Source: Pontibacter indicus
GTDB taxonomy: Bacteria; Bacteroidota; Bacteroidia; Cytophagales; Hymenobacteraceae
Assembly (NCBI RefSeq): GCF_900156345.1
Contig: NZ_FTPP01000001.1
Coordinates: 496,001 to 560,000, forward strand
DNA length: 64,000 nucleotides
Reading direction: 5' to 3'
Shown: positions 1 through 8,992 of the stretch, piece after piece
How the letters are laid out: every line of letters starts with the position of its first letter
Numbering within the stretch: the first letter of the stretch is position 1
Notes under the pieces: generated by a model
Told to the model about the DNA's origin: nothing
The model's input: the letters and a program-made list of their open reading frames with translations, nothing else
Databases searched by the model: none
Position numbers and translations under genes: made by a program

Positions 1-985
1 CTTCGCCCATGCTACCGGTCCATCTGTCAACCAATATCACAACCGGCTTGGTATAGGTTTTTCCGCGGGGCGCCACATACTCCACCCAGGTCCTGACAAC
101 AGGCGGTAAATCCGCATAGGCCTCCACGGTCCAGTGTTTTTGATAGGGTGCTTCCTGCTGCACAAACCTGCCCATGATGGCGCGGGCTATGTAGGAATCA
201 CCGCCGTCTACTGTGTTCCTCAAGTCAATGAGCAGACCCTTCGTGTGCATCAGGGCATCCAGGGCTTTGTCAAATTCGCGTATCAGGTTGCCATTGCCAA
301 GCGAGTTGTTGAGCCTGATCACACCCACGTTTTGCTTATGGTAGCTGGTGAGGAAGGTGGTATCCTTTCTGATTTGCAGGTCGTCCAGGTTGAGCTCTAT
401 GATTCTTCCGTCAGTTAGTTTCAGTTCCAGGTTGCGTGGCTGGTCGTACCTGCCGGACAGTATCTTGTTTCCGATCCAATTTCTGATCTCCTCGTCCGAT
501 TTGTCATGGCATACGGTTGGGAAAGCATCGATCATCTGACCGAACGGGCGCCCATTGAATTTCAGGACCTCGGCACCAATGATGTTATGGTGCAGGTTGC
601 TAATTTGAGTTTGCCATACCTGCGTGATGACAGTTTTGTTTTGGCGGGTGTTAGCATATAACGGGGCATACAACCTGTAAGAAGCTTTTCTATTTGTATT
701 CAGTATCAAATGGCTGTCATAAAATTCATAGAGCAGGTACTCAAAGAACAAGACTTGCCCTGTGGCCGTCCGGATTGTGTCGAGGGACGGGATATATTTT
801 TCGCGGATACACGCCAGATCAGTTTTCTTGTCTTTCAGATAAATGTAGCGTTCCGAAAGATCAGTGAGCAACTTTTCTAAGTCTTCCGCGAGAAGCGCTT
901 TATCAGGTATAGACTGTTGTACCTGAGCAGAGGAGGGGGATGCTAATCCGGCCAGGATACAGAAAATAAAGAGCAGCTTCTGCAT
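1..985 (-). CDS. S41-family peptidase (C-terminal processing protease-like), partial
   Basis: The frame is open to the left edge, so about 328 residues are visible and the C-terminus is missing. It starts with a clear Sec signal peptide (MQKLLFIFCILAGLASPSSA, cleavage before Q), so the protein is exported. Later segments fit peptidase family S41: a strand-rich region with NVGVIRLNNSLGNG, then KGLLIDLRNTVDGGDS, then WTGSMGEG at the edge. The Ser near residue 324 in GSMGE sits where S41 enzymes carry the catalytic serine. I infer a periplasmic or surface protease and the substrate is unknown. No PDZ domain is obvious in the visible part. The next gene upstream is about 300 bases away, so it is probably transcribed alone. 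Confidence 0.75.
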   Translation of the reverse strand, partial: MQKLLFIFCILAGLASPSSAQVQQSIPDKALLAEDLEKLLTDLSERYIYLKDKKTDLACIREKYIPSLDTIRTATGQVLFFEYLLYEFYDSHLILNTNRKASYRLYAPLYANTRQNKTVITQVWQTQISNLHHNIIGAEVLKFNGRPFGQMIDAFPTVCHDKSDEEIRNWIGNKILSGRYDQPRNLELKLTDGRIIELNLDDLQIRKDTTFLTSYHKQNVGVIRLNNSLGNGNLIREFDKALDALMHTKGLLIDLRNTVDGGDSYIARAIMGRFVQQEAPYQKHWTVEAYADLPPVVRTWVEYVAPRGKTYTKPVVILVDRWTGSMGE

Positions 986-1282
986 AGCAGCCTGAAACGG
1001 GTAACGATTCCTTGTCCGGTGAATAGTTCTGCTCATTTATTTTGCTAATGCCAAATGCAAAAGAATTTTTGCTGCGTGTTAAATTAACACAAGCCGCCCC
1101 ATTTTTCCAATCGTTCTTTAAACTGGCTCGATCAGTATCTACCTGCGCCCTTTAGCATGCAATGCTACATTTTCTAATTATATCTCGCTGAGTTCCGATA
1201 GAGTTCTTAGGTGATCTTTAACTTTCCTGGTCTCAAACAATCTTTTGAATCGGGTATAATCAAAAATTAATACGCTCCGTCA
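986..1282. other. Intergenic, no gene recognised
   Basis: About 300 AT-rich bases between two minus-strand genes. They should hold the promoter of the S41 peptidase gene. I see no convincing ORF, hairpin terminator or repeat. Confidence 0.5.
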
Positions 1283-1996
1283 CTAGAATGCCGGGCTGGC
1301 CAGGCCGGAGATTGGTTTTGAGTTAAATACTTTTTTCCAAAGCAGCCGGATAGAGATCAGGTGCGCGTAGTAGGCGATCGGCACAACCACAGCTGGAAGC
1401 CAGATAAAAGGAAAGAGTAACACAGCTACATTGGATTGCTCGAAAGCAAACTGCTGCACAGGAGAGGGGGCCGAGAGAATACCGTTGCTCACTGTAAACA
1501 GGAGTATACCTAACGTAACAATATTCCATATGAGCAAAAACTGCGGGCGCCACTTGTTTTGCACAAAGGCGAAGTAGTATACCAGAGGTGCTGTTATACC
1601 TGACAGTATATCGAAGTTCCTGCCCTCAAATGTCATCAGTTCTGGTGTGAGTTGGTAAAGGAAAAGCCAATATAAGACAAGCTCCACCGGTATGCGCATG
1701 GTCTGCAGCAGCGTGAGCGTTTTCAGGTCGAATTGGTCGAGCCATGCCCTGCCCTTGCTTGTGCTGAAGAGAATTGTGAGACAGATCAGCGGTGGCAGTA
1801 CTGCTATTAAAAATCGGGGAGGCAATGTGTCGGTGACCTGGAAAAAGCCCATCCAGGCCAGCGCACCCGTCAGCACTAGCCAGCCGAGCAGTACAAAAAC
1901 TAACCAGCGTGAAGCGGAGGCTTTCACAAATAGATAAATGGCGGCGAGTACGGTAAGCACAAAGGTGCCGTAGATGTACAGAGGTAATGTTTCCAT
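1283..1996 (-). CDS. Unrecognised six-helix membrane protein
   Basis: A 237-aa integral membrane protein with about six hydrophobic segments: near residues 5-25, 31-50, 60-78, 100-118, 133-147 and 150-172, with a further one near 185-215. The loop KGRAWLDQFDLKTLTLLQTMRIPVELVLYW and the aromatic FEGRNFDILSGITAPLVYYFAF segment are the most distinctive parts. I do not recognise a named family. A Crp/Fnr regulator gene ends upstream on the same strand with an 85-base gap, so the pair may be co-transcribed, with the membrane protein as a regulated partner. The C-terminus is hydrophilic and probably cytoplasmic. Confidence 0.75.
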   Translation of the reverse strand: METLPLYIYGTFVLTVLAAIYLFVKASASRWLVFVLLGWLVLTGALAWMGFFQVTDTLPPRFLIAVLPPLICLTILFSTSKGRAWLDQFDLKTLTLLQTMRIPVELVLYWLFLYQLTPELMTFEGRNFDILSGITAPLVYYFAFVQNKWRPQFLLIWNIVTLGILLFTVSNGILSAPSPVQQFAFEQSNVAVLLFPFIWLPAVVVPIAYYAHLISIRLLWKKVFNSKPISGLASPAF

Positions 1997-2081
1997 GGCT
2001 TATTGTTTTTTTTTATCAAAATAAACCCATGGTTACGTCAATACACTTGCCATTTGGTAAGAAGTGTTGAAGGTGCAATAA

Positions 2082-2675
2082 TTAGTTCTTATGGTGCTTG
2101 CTGAACTCGCGTCGTATCCGGCTTAGGGAAGTGTCGGTAATCCCAAGGTAGGAGGCGATATATTTGAGCGGAGCCTGCATCAGAATTTCTGGATTAGTCT
2201 GCAGGAGGTTGGCGTAACGTGTTTCGGCCGTTTCCGTGATCATAGACTGCATCCGCAGTTTGAGGGAAGCGTAGCCTTTCACTAAAATTCCTCTGCCAGC
2301 TTCCCTGAACTCAGGTATGCTGTGGAATAGACCGTTGAGGTCGTCGAAAGAAATGACCCAGCCTTTGCACGGCGTAAGCGCCTGGATGCTCTCTTTGGAA
2401 GGTGTGCGCAAGAAAAAGGAAGCGACATCAAACACAGGTTGGCCGGCACCATAAAAAGCGGTAGTTACTTCATTGCCGGTCGTGTCTAGTGAATAAGCGC
2501 GCATAAAACCGCTTTCCAGTAGCATATACTCCTGGCTGGTCTTTCCTTCCAGTAAGAAGTGCTCATGCCTGGGAACCAGTTTTTCATGAAAGTGACTTGC
2601 TATCATCTCCAGCTTATCAGGCTGAGCTACTCCCGGCTGAAAAAAACGCTTTACAAATACTTTTTCATCTTCCAT
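2082..2675 (-). CDS. Crp/Fnr-family transcriptional regulator
   Basis: A 197-aa protein with an N-terminal cyclic-nucleotide-binding-like beta-barrel (about residues 20-115) and a C-terminal winged helix-turn-helix, PLKYIASYLGITDTSLSRIR, at about 168-187. This short Bacteroidota subtype usually lacks the cAMP-contacting residues of Crp, so the effector is unknown. It precedes the membrane protein gene at 1283-1996 on the same strand and is its likely regulator (inference). Upstream on the minus strand the sequence TATCTTTC, close to the Bacteroidota -7 box, lies just before the start. Confidence 0.88.
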   Translation of the reverse strand: MEDEKVFVKRFFQPGVAQPDKLEMIASHFHEKLVPRHEHFLLEGKTSQEYMLLESGFMRAYSLDTTGNEVTTAFYGAGQPVFDVASFFLRTPSKESIQALTPCKGWVISFDDLNGLFHSIPEFREAGRGILVKGYASLKLRMQSMITETAETRYANLLQTNPEILMQAPLKYIASYLGITDTSLSRIRREFSKHHKN

Positions 2676-2755
2676 AGAATGGAAAGATAAGGTGTTACTT
2701 TCTCATAATCAAACAGATGGTTGTCATTCTGACCAATAAAGCGGTTTAGCAGAAA

Positions 2756-3736
2756 TTATAATTGTTTGCCCATGATCCAATCCATTACTTTAGCCGTACG
2801 TGCCGCTGAAACACCTGTACTCGGGCAACTGCCTTGCCCGGTTAAATCACGTACCATTTGCTCGATAAAGGGCTGTTGCACATGTTCAGGGTAGGGTATT
2901 TTAAACTCCTGCTTTCCTTCCGTAGTTTCTAAGGTGATTATATCATGCCCGAAAGTAGAATAGGTGATGCGGCCTTTGCTACCGACTACTTCTGTGCTGT
3001 CGGTGCGGGACTCGGTTGCTGTCGTAAAACACCAGACGCCGCTGCCTAGCAGGCCGGACTCGAACCTGAAATTGGCGGTTACGATATCCTCCACTTCATA
3101 TAAGCCAGCCTGATTGACAGTTTGTCCGGAGGCCGAAGCAATAGGACCGAAGAAGAAGTCCATCAGATCAAGCTGGTGGGAAGCCAGGTCAAAGAATAAA
3201 CCACCACCTGCCAAATCCGCTTGCAGTCGCCAGGGCAACTTATCTTTTTGCAAACCATGTTGCGGGGGCTGGTAAAAACGGATATTCACGAAACGGAGAT
3301 CACCGATAGCACCCGAATCGATCAGTTCTTTTATTTTTAAAAAGAAGAGCTGACTCCGTCGGTAATAGGCAACGTACAAGGGCACGCTAGCTTGCTCGCA
3401 GGCTGCAATCATTTGCTGGCACTCACCGTAATTTATTGCCATGGGCTTTTCTACATAAACCGGTTTGCCGGCTGCAGCGACTTTAAGCGTGTAGGCTGCA
3501 TGCAAACCAGGAGGGGTGGCAATGTAAACCGCATCCACCTCCGGGTCATTAATGAGCGCATCCGCATCGGTATACCATTTCGGTATATGGTGGCGCCGGG
3601 CATAATCTTCACATTTGGCTGCATCGCGGCGCATGACAGCTACAAGCCTGGAGTTAGCTACTTTTGAAAAGGCAGGCCCGCTCTTGACTTCCGTTACATT
3701 GCCACACCCAATAATGCCCCAGCGGATTGTTTTCAT
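2756..3736 (-). CDS. Gfo/Idh/MocA-family NAD(P)-dependent oxidoreductase
   Basis: A 326-aa cytoplasmic enzyme. The N-terminal Rossmann fold carries GIIGCGNV at 8-15, and the family motif EKP is at 96-98. The C-terminal substrate domain includes the glycine-rich DLAGGGLFFDLASHQLD stretch near residue 180, with a His and Asp in the usual catalytic area. Members oxidise or reduce sugars, inositols or similar polyols, but the substrate cannot be told from sequence. It stands alone between a regulator gene and a PLP-enzyme gene, with 125 bases to the latter. The region contains none of the AGGTATA heptamers that are frequent elsewhere in the window. Confidence 0.9.
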   Translation of the reverse strand: MKTIRWGIIGCGNVTEVKSGPAFSKVANSRLVAVMRRDAAKCEDYARRHHIPKWYTDADALINDPEVDAVYIATPPGLHAAYTLKVAAAGKPVYVEKPMAINYGECQQMIAACEQASVPLYVAYYRRSQLFFLKIKELIDSGAIGDLRFVNIRFYQPPQHGLQKDKLPWRLQADLAGGGLFFDLASHQLDLMDFFFGPIASASGQTVNQAGLYEVEDIVTANFRFESGLLGSGVWCFTTATESRTDSTEVVGSKGRITYSTFGHDIITLETTEGKQEFKIPYPEHVQQPFIEQMVRDLTGQGSCPSTGVSAARTAKVMDWIMGKQL

Positions 3737-3861
3737 ATTGGTCGAAATTTAAATCAAGGAAAAGGGTACGCCCGCCAGTAATAGCGGTAGTTGATTTGAA
3801 AGGTAAACGTAAGCTTCCCTTATTTAAAAAAATAGGGGAGGCGTTCATCACCTCCCCAGAA

Positions 3862-5706
3862 TTACATTTGTGCCACAAATTCAGTGAATACCTTTTTATG
3901 GCGTTCAAGGTCCAGATCAGGAGACAGGGCCACACGGGCTATGTAATCCTTGTCGGCTTCTTTTGTAGTCCCTTGCGTTGATGTGGCAGGAATTGTCCAG
4001 TAACATCCTTTTAACTGTCCGTAACTCACGCAGTATTTACTTTCATCAGGAATTTCATGGATCATCAGGCTGATCAATTTATCATTCAAAGCCCTTTTGT
4101 AAGATTCTCTTTCTTCAGGAGTATCCCCTTTAGTCGGAAGATCCAGTGAAAACACGGATGGGGTGAATCCTTGCTGTGCCAGTTCTTCTGAAACAAAATT
4201 GATCTTTGCCTCAGGCAGTACCTCTTTGATGAAGTTTACAAACTCACGGGTATTCTTGTAAGCATCCGCGATCCTTTGATTCATGGAAGGCAGTTGCTCT
4301 GCCAGTATTTCCATCTGCAGATCCGTGGCCTCGTTATCGCATAGTTGCAGGTGCTTTTCGATGACAGGCATTAAGTTCTGCGCTCTCTCGTTGGCTGCAC
4401 AGTACCCGGCAGTGCTTTTGCCTCCGCTCGGAAATTTTGAGCCACTTGCATAGGAGATGGTTCTGATCGAAGAGAGTATACTGTCCTTGCTTAGAAACTG
4501 CACATTAGGACAAAATGTCTGATCTAAAATGAAAACCGGATCGATCGCCACGTCACCACTTGCCGTTTTTCGGTCTTTGCCCAAAACATCTCTTAACTTT
4601 TCCAGATCGGGAACTTCTACTCTGGGGTTAGTTGGGATTTCAGCGATGATATAAGGTACAGCGTTTTCACTGGCGACTTTATCTAACACAGTATCGATAC
4701 TTTGCACCATGTTGTTATCACCATCCACCAGCAGATCCATAATTTCAACATGGTCGAGGCAGGCAGCAACGCGTCTTGCCTGATCGTTTGTGCCACCGTA
4801 GCAGTTTGGAGGAACAATGAACCTAATGGCTTTCCCTGGGTGCTTTTCCAGTGCATCGTCAATGAGCCCCATCATGATCGCATACTGCGTGGACAGTCCG
4901 GAAGAAGCTACCAGTACTTTTGACTTTGTAGCGGTTATCTTTTGTATAGATTCGATTACACTAGCTTTGTTTGCCCCCACATCGCTTTTCTTTTGGGCAG
5001 AAGAAGGTTGTCCTACCAGCTGCTGCAGGGCAGCGAAACAGTTGGCTGGTGTCATGGCAATCGTCTCTCTTCTCCGGACATGCTGAATTTCCGAGATATA
5101 GCGCCCATTTTCTTCCCCATTCACTAAAATGATACTGCCAAGGTCAGGATGAACACTAACGAAGAAGTCAATATTCGGAGACAAGTCATAAACGCCTATT
5201 TGATCCTGAAGCGAAACGAAAACGGTACTGCCATCGAACTCAGCCATGTCTTCTGCTTTTTCCACTTGCTTCAGCTCAAAATTATAGCCGTAAACACGCT
5301 TCACTGTTTCAGGATCAAAATGTGCTGGTAGCTCGCCTGTATGAACAATCCGGGTGCTCTTGCCGTCAAACAGGTTTTTTCTGAGGACAGCTAAGATGGG
5401 AGCCGTTCTCGAAGAAAAACTGATCACATGATCCGGTTTGAGATCGTTTAAGTTGGCAATTCCCCACTCCAGTACAGAAGAAAGGGGATGGCCCAAACGA
5501 ATGTAGTCGTAAGCGGTAGGTAGCCCGTTTAATGCGGATGTTTCAGCATGGTTGCTCCGGTATAAGGCCTCAAACTGCTGTAGAAATTCAGTTTTGGCCA
5601 GCTTTTCATTGTAAATATCCAGCCGATGAGTCGTTAGCTTTAACCAGTCGGTGGGTATATTTTCTAGTACTTGCTCAATAAAATTAAGCGCTTTATTTTC
5701 TTTCAT
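3862..5706 (-). CDS. Large PLP-dependent enzyme of the Cys/Met-metabolism (cystathionine gamma-synthase-like) family
   Basis: I start the protein at the internal ATG (MKENKALNFIEQ), giving 614 aa; an upstream in-frame ATG would add an implausible 21-residue leader that overlaps the terminator of menB. The C-terminal two thirds look like the Cys/Met-metabolism PLP fold: SSGLSTQYAIMMGL, a cofactor region IIAEIPTNPRVEVPDL, then ILDQTFCPNVQ, and the Schiff-base lysine in SGSKFPSGGKSTAG (about K424). The first 230 or so residues form an extra domain that I do not recognise, making the protein much longer than the usual 380-400 aa. The reaction is unknown; gamma- or beta-elimination or replacement on a sulfur amino acid is the family expectation. 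The gene is more AT-rich than its neighbours and has no AGGTATA motif. Confidence 0.78.
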   Translation of the reverse strand: MKENKALNFIEQVLENIPTDWLKLTTHRLDIYNEKLAKTEFLQQFEALYRSNHAETSALNGLPTAYDYIRLGHPLSSVLEWGIANLNDLKPDHVISFSSRTAPILAVLRKNLFDGKSTRIVHTGELPAHFDPETVKRVYGYNFELKQVEKAEDMAEFDGSTVFVSLQDQIGVYDLSPNIDFFVSVHPDLGSIILVNGEENGRYISEIQHVRRRETIAMTPANCFAALQQLVGQPSSAQKKSDVGANKASVIESIQKITATKSKVLVASSGLSTQYAIMMGLIDDALEKHPGKAIRFIVPPNCYGGTNDQARRVAACLDHVEIMDLLVDGDNNMVQSIDTVLDKVASENAVPYIIAEIPTNPRVEVPDLEKLRDVLGKDRKTASGDVAIDPVFILDQTFCPNVQFLSKDSILSSIRTISYASGSKFPSGGKSTAGYCAANERAQNLMPVIEKHLQLCDNEATDLQMEILAEQLPSMNQRIADAYKNTREFVNFIKEVLPEAKINFVSEELAQQGFTPSVFSLDLPTKGDTPEERESYKRALNDKLISLMIHEIPDESKYCVSYGQLKGCYWTIPATSTQGTTKEADKDYIARVALSPDLDLERHKKVFTEFVAQM

Positions 5707-5771
5707 GTTTATGCTTCTGGATTGTTTGCAATTTAAAATGAAATAGAATGATCTGAAAATGTTAATCAAGC

Positions 5772-5814
5772 AGAAACAGCAAAGCCGCTTTTGAAAAAGC
5801 GGCTTTGCTGTTTC
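5772..5814 (-). terminator. Strong hairpin terminator downstream of menB
   Basis: A near-perfect 20-bp stem built from CAGCAAAGCCGCTTTT and its complement lies between the menB stop and the start region of the PLP-enzyme gene. It should end menB transcripts, and by symmetry it could act in both directions. Confidence 0.85.
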
Positions 5815-5833
5815 TATACCTGAAGGCTATACC

Positions 5834-6676
5834 TTACGGGATCCATTTGATGTCTTTGAAGTCGGGCTTGCGCTTCTCGAGGAAGGCGTTGCGACCTTCT
5901 TTCGCTTCGTCCGTCATGTAGGCGAGGCGCGTGGCTTCGCCGGCGAATACCTGCTGGCCTACCATACCATCGTCGGTCAGGTTGAAAGCGAATTTGAGCA
6001 TCTTGATGGAGGTAGGGGACTTGGCCAGTATTTCCTGCGCCCACTCGTAAGCCGTGTCTTCCAACTCAGCATGCGGGATCACCGCGTTCACCATGCCCAT
6101 GTCGTAAGCATCCTGCGCAGAGTAGTTGCGACCCAGGAAGAAGATCTCGCGGGCACGCTTCTGGCCCACCATTTTGGCCAGGTATGCTGATCCGTAGCCA
6201 CCGTCGAAGCTGGTTACGTCGGCATCTGTCTGCTTGAAGATTGCGTGTTCTTTGCTGGCCAGCGTCAGGTCACACACCACGTGCAGGGAGTGTCCGCCAC
6301 CCACGGCCCAGCCCGGCACCACCGCGATTACCACCTTCGGCATAAAGCGGATCAGGCGCTGCACTTCCAGAATGTTCAGGCGCGGCATACCCGCCTCGTC
6401 CACATAGCCCTGGTGGCCGCGCGCGTTCTGGTCGCCGCCACTGCAGAAGGAATATACCCCGTCTTTGGTGGATGGTCCCTCAGCCGATAGCAGTACGACG
6501 CCAATCGAGGTATCTTCGCGGGCATCCAGGAAAGCCTCAAACAGTTCGCCCACTGTTTTCGGTCGGAAGGCGTTTCGCACGTTGGGCCGGTTGAAGGCGA
6601 TGCGGGCCACGCCGTTGCATTTCTTATAGGTGATGTCTTCGTATTCTTTGACTGTTACCCAGTTTATTTTGCTCAT
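5834..6676 (-). CDS. menB: 1,4-dihydroxy-2-naphthoyl-CoA synthase MenB
   Basis: A 280-aa crotonase-fold enzyme that closes the second ring of the naphthoquinone nucleus in menaquinone biosynthesis (o-succinylbenzoyl-CoA to 1,4-dihydroxy-2-naphthoyl-CoA). Diagnostic parts are FNRPNVRNAFRPKTV, the oxyanion-hole segments FCSGGDQ and PGWAVGGGHSLH, TSFDGGYGSAYLA, and the C-terminal KRKPDFKDIKWIP tail typical of MenB. Length is normal. No other men genes are visible, so it is a single-gene unit here, ended by the hairpin at 5772-5814. It is cytoplasmic and fits a respiratory, menaquinone-using bacterium. Confidence 0.97.
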   Translation of the reverse strand: MSKINWVTVKEYEDITYKKCNGVARIAFNRPNVRNAFRPKTVGELFEAFLDAREDTSIGVVLLSAEGPSTKDGVYSFCSGGDQNARGHQGYVDEAGMPRLNILEVQRLIRFMPKVVIAVVPGWAVGGGHSLHVVCDLTLASKEHAIFKQTDADVTSFDGGYGSAYLAKMVGQKRAREIFFLGRNYSAQDAYDMGMVNAVIPHAELEDTAYEWAQEILAKSPTSIKMLKFAFNLTDDGMVGQQVFAGEATRLAYMTDEAKEGRNAFLEKRKPDFKDIKWIP

Positions 6677-6742
6677 TATCGTCGATTTTTGATGTAAAAT
6701 TACCGCATTTTCAGCTTTGCAGCAAACATCGTCGGCAGGCGC

Positions 6743-7606
6743 TTAGCGGTGCGTGCTTGTCGGCCGGTCTACTCTGGTGAATTTTACGAGGTGCGGGAAA
6801 TCCAGGGTATACTGGTCACCTACTGCTTCATGCCGGTAGGCCGCTCCGAAGATGTCCAGCAACGTGTTGAATTTCAGCTGCACGCTCTCACTACTGGCAT
6901 GCAGCTCCACTACCAGCTGACGTATGTCATTCAGTCGACCCGATTGGCTGATCTCTCCCAAAACATTAAACTCAGCGCCTTCAATATCCACCTTTACAAA
7001 ATCAACTGTTCTATGCGCAGGCAACAAACCGGATAGTTTGTAAGCCTTCATGCGCTGCTTTTTGCCTTTGGCAATAGAAGGATGAAGTGAACCATTCAGA
7101 CCGGCTGTAACCTCAGGTATGTAAAAATCAACCTCATTATCGGTATCCGATAACACGTAGTTAAACAAGCGCACGCCTTTCAGCTTATTGGCCTCCACGT
7201 TGCGCTGCAGCAGGGCAAAGGCCTCCGGATTTGCTTCATAAGCCCATACCTCGCTCTTTGGGTATAATTGCTTAAAATATAGCACCGACATGCCAATATT
7301 GGCACCGCAATCAATAATGAAAGGCCGTTTGGCGGTTGTTTCGAAGCGGTATACCTGCTTGATGAAAATATCAGAGTAAAGCTCGGTTAAGGTTACATAG
7401 CTATACCCCGTTATGGTAAAGCCTTCCAGATTTAATCGGATAAGTTCATCTTTCTGCTTGCTCAGTTTGGCCTGGACATGAATGCGGATCAGGGTAAGGA
7501 ATGTTCGGAAGCGCCCCGCCAGATGCGTGTTCTGTCGGCTAAAGGCCAGCTTCCATAACCTGAAAAATGTCAGCATACGCGCGGTGGTTTTGTGCGTGTC
7601 TGGCAA
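6743..7606 (-). CDS. FkbM-family SAM-dependent methyltransferase
   Basis: A 287-aa protein with the FkbM methyltransferase core. SAM-binding motif I is DCGANIGMSVLYF (from residue 99), followed by AYEANPEAFALLQRNV and FVKVDIEGAE near residue 205. The first 50 residues are basic and hydrophobic and may touch a membrane. Such enzymes often O-methylate glycans or secondary metabolites; no substrate can be assigned, and no glycan cluster is nearby. It is divergent from hslV, with a 193-base shared upstream region that contains several AGGTATA motifs. Confidence 0.88.
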   Translation of the reverse strand: MPDTHKTTARMLTFFRLWKLAFSRQNTHLAGRFRTFLTLIRIHVQAKLSKQKDELIRLNLEGFTITGYSYVTLTELYSDIFIKQVYRFETTAKRPFIIDCGANIGMSVLYFKQLYPKSEVWAYEANPEAFALLQRNVEANKLKGVRLFNYVLSDTDNEVDFYIPEVTAGLNGSLHPSIAKGKKQRMKAYKLSGLLPAHRTVDFVKVDIEGAEFNVLGEISQSGRLNDIRQLVVELHASSESVQLKFNTLLDIFGAAYRHEAVGDQYTLDFPHLVKFTRVDRPTSTHR

Positions 7607-7756
7607 TTGCTATACCTGACACTAAGGCTCCATTGCCACGAAGGTACGTCTTCTTTCACAAATCTAGAACGTTGCGGTATTGGAATACGCCATTTTGTCG
7701 GCTGCTATACCTTTGGCTTTTTGTTTGCAGAAGCAGTAGCTTTAGTACAGGCTTTT

Positions 7757-7776
7757 TAAGGTATAGCCGTATACCT
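7757..7776. repeat. Inverted pair of AGGTATA motifs between divergent genes
   Basis: AAGGTATA and TATACCTT face each other across a 4-base loop (GCCG), so the site could form a cruciform or RNA hairpin. It lies 24 bases upstream of hslV, in the shared upstream region with the FkbM gene. No T-run follows, so a terminator role is not evident. Confidence 0.55.
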
Positions 7777-7799
7777 TTCACATAAACCAACATACCACA

Positions 7800-8342
7800 A
7801 TGGCAAAAATAAGATCGACTACAGTAGTAGGCATATACCACAACGGAGAAGTATGCGTAGGCGCCGACGGACAGGCCACCATGGACAAGCACATCGCCAA
7901 GAGCAATGTGAAGAAAATCAGAAAGCTACTTGATGGCAAGATTGTGACGGGCTTTGCCGGCTCCACAGCCGATGCCTTCACCCTGCTCGAGCGCTTCGAG
8001 GAGAAGCTGAACGCCTACCAGAGCAACATGAAGCGTGCCGCCATCGAGCTGGCCAAAGACTGGCGCAAAGACCAGTACCTGCGCAAGCTGGAGGCGATGA
8101 TGGTGGTGGCCAACAAAGAGGAGCTGCTCATCATCTCAGGAACCGGCGACGTGCTGGAGCCTGACAACCAGATCGCGGCCATCGGCTCGGGCAGTATGTT
8201 TGCCCACGCCGCGGCCCTGGCTCTGAAGAAGCATGCCCCACACCTCACGGCAGAAGAAATGGTGCGCGAAAGCCTCAACATCGCCGCCGACATCTGCATC
8301 TATACCAACCACAACCTGGTGATCGAGAAACCGGCTAAGTAA
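7800..8342 (+). CDS. hslV: ATP-dependent protease peptidase subunit HslV
   Basis: A 180-aa proteasome-like peptidase of the HslUV complex. The propeptide MAKIRS precedes TTVVG, so Thr7 should become the N-terminal nucleophile after processing. Other conserved parts are GADGQATM, SNVKKIRKL, TGFAGSTADAFTLLERFE, AAIELAKDWRKD, and the C-terminal AADICIYTNHN. Length and order match E. coli HslV closely. The hslU ATPase gene is not adjacent and must be elsewhere. The Crp/Fnr gene starts 17 bases after its stop, so both may share a transcript. Confidence 0.97.
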   Translation: MAKIRSTTVVGIYHNGEVCVGADGQATMDKHIAKSNVKKIRKLLDGKIVTGFAGSTADAFTLLERFEEKLNAYQSNMKRAAIELAKDWRKDQYLRKLEAMMVVANKEELLIISGTGDVLEPDNQIAAIGSGSMFAHAAALALKKHAPHLTAEEMVRESLNIAADICIYTNHNLVIEKPAK

Positions 8343-8359
8343 TCTCAGGTATAGCGCAC

Positions 8360-8929
8360 ATGGTGCAGACTATCGAACAGGCCATCCGGCAATTATACCC
8401 CATCTCCGATACTTCCTTTGGACAGCTCACGGCGCTCATGCAGCGGCAGGAACTGCCCAAAGGAAGTATCCTTTTCCGGGAGGGGGAGGTGAGCCACAAG
8501 GTATTCTTTATCGAAAAAGGCATCGCACGCGCCTTCTGCTATCGAAACGATCAGGAAGTGACGTTCTGGTTCGGCGCTGAGAACGAGGTGCTGCTTTCCT
8601 ACTATAGCTACGTGGCCAACAAACCCGGCTACGAAACCGTGGAGCTGCTCGAAAACGCGGTCGTGCACGCCATGGACCTGGCCCGTTTGCAGGAGCTATA
8701 CCTGACCAACATCGAGCTGGCCAACTGGGGCCGCAAGCTCGCCGAGTACGAACTCATCAAGACAGAGGAGCGCTTCATGGTTTTTCAATTCCAGTCGGCC
8801 ACCGAGCGCTACCAGGCCCTGCTGCAGCAGAACCCCGGCCTGATCCGGCGCGTGCCCCTCAACCAGATCGCCTCCTACCTGGGCGTGACCCAGGTGACCC
8901 TCAGCCGCATCCGGGCCCAGGTTCGCTGA
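8360..8929 (+). CDS. Crp/Fnr-family transcriptional regulator beside an SMR pump
   Basis: A 189-aa regulator with an N-terminal cNMP-binding-like domain (about 20-110; GSILFREGE and FIEKGIARAF) and a C-terminal helix-turn-helix, LNQIASYLGVTQVTLSRIR, at the very end. An AGGTATAG motif lies in the 17-base spacer before the ATG. The SMR gene follows 63 bases after the stop, so this protein probably controls the pump (inference from position). It is a paralogue of the regulator at 2082-2675; both end in the short helix-turn-helix type common in Bacteroidota. Confidence 0.9.
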   Translation: MVQTIEQAIRQLYPISDTSFGQLTALMQRQELPKGSILFREGEVSHKVFFIEKGIARAFCYRNDQEVTFWFGAENEVLLSYYSYVANKPGYETVELLENAVVHAMDLARLQELYLTNIELANWGRKLAEYELIKTEERFMVFQFQSATERYQALLQQNPGLIRRVPLNQIASYLGVTQVTLSRIRAQVR

Positions 8930-8992
8930 TTTTTTAACATTTGTTAAATTTCTTCTGCCGCCGGGTCCCGACCTTTGTCAAAAAAAGGAAAA

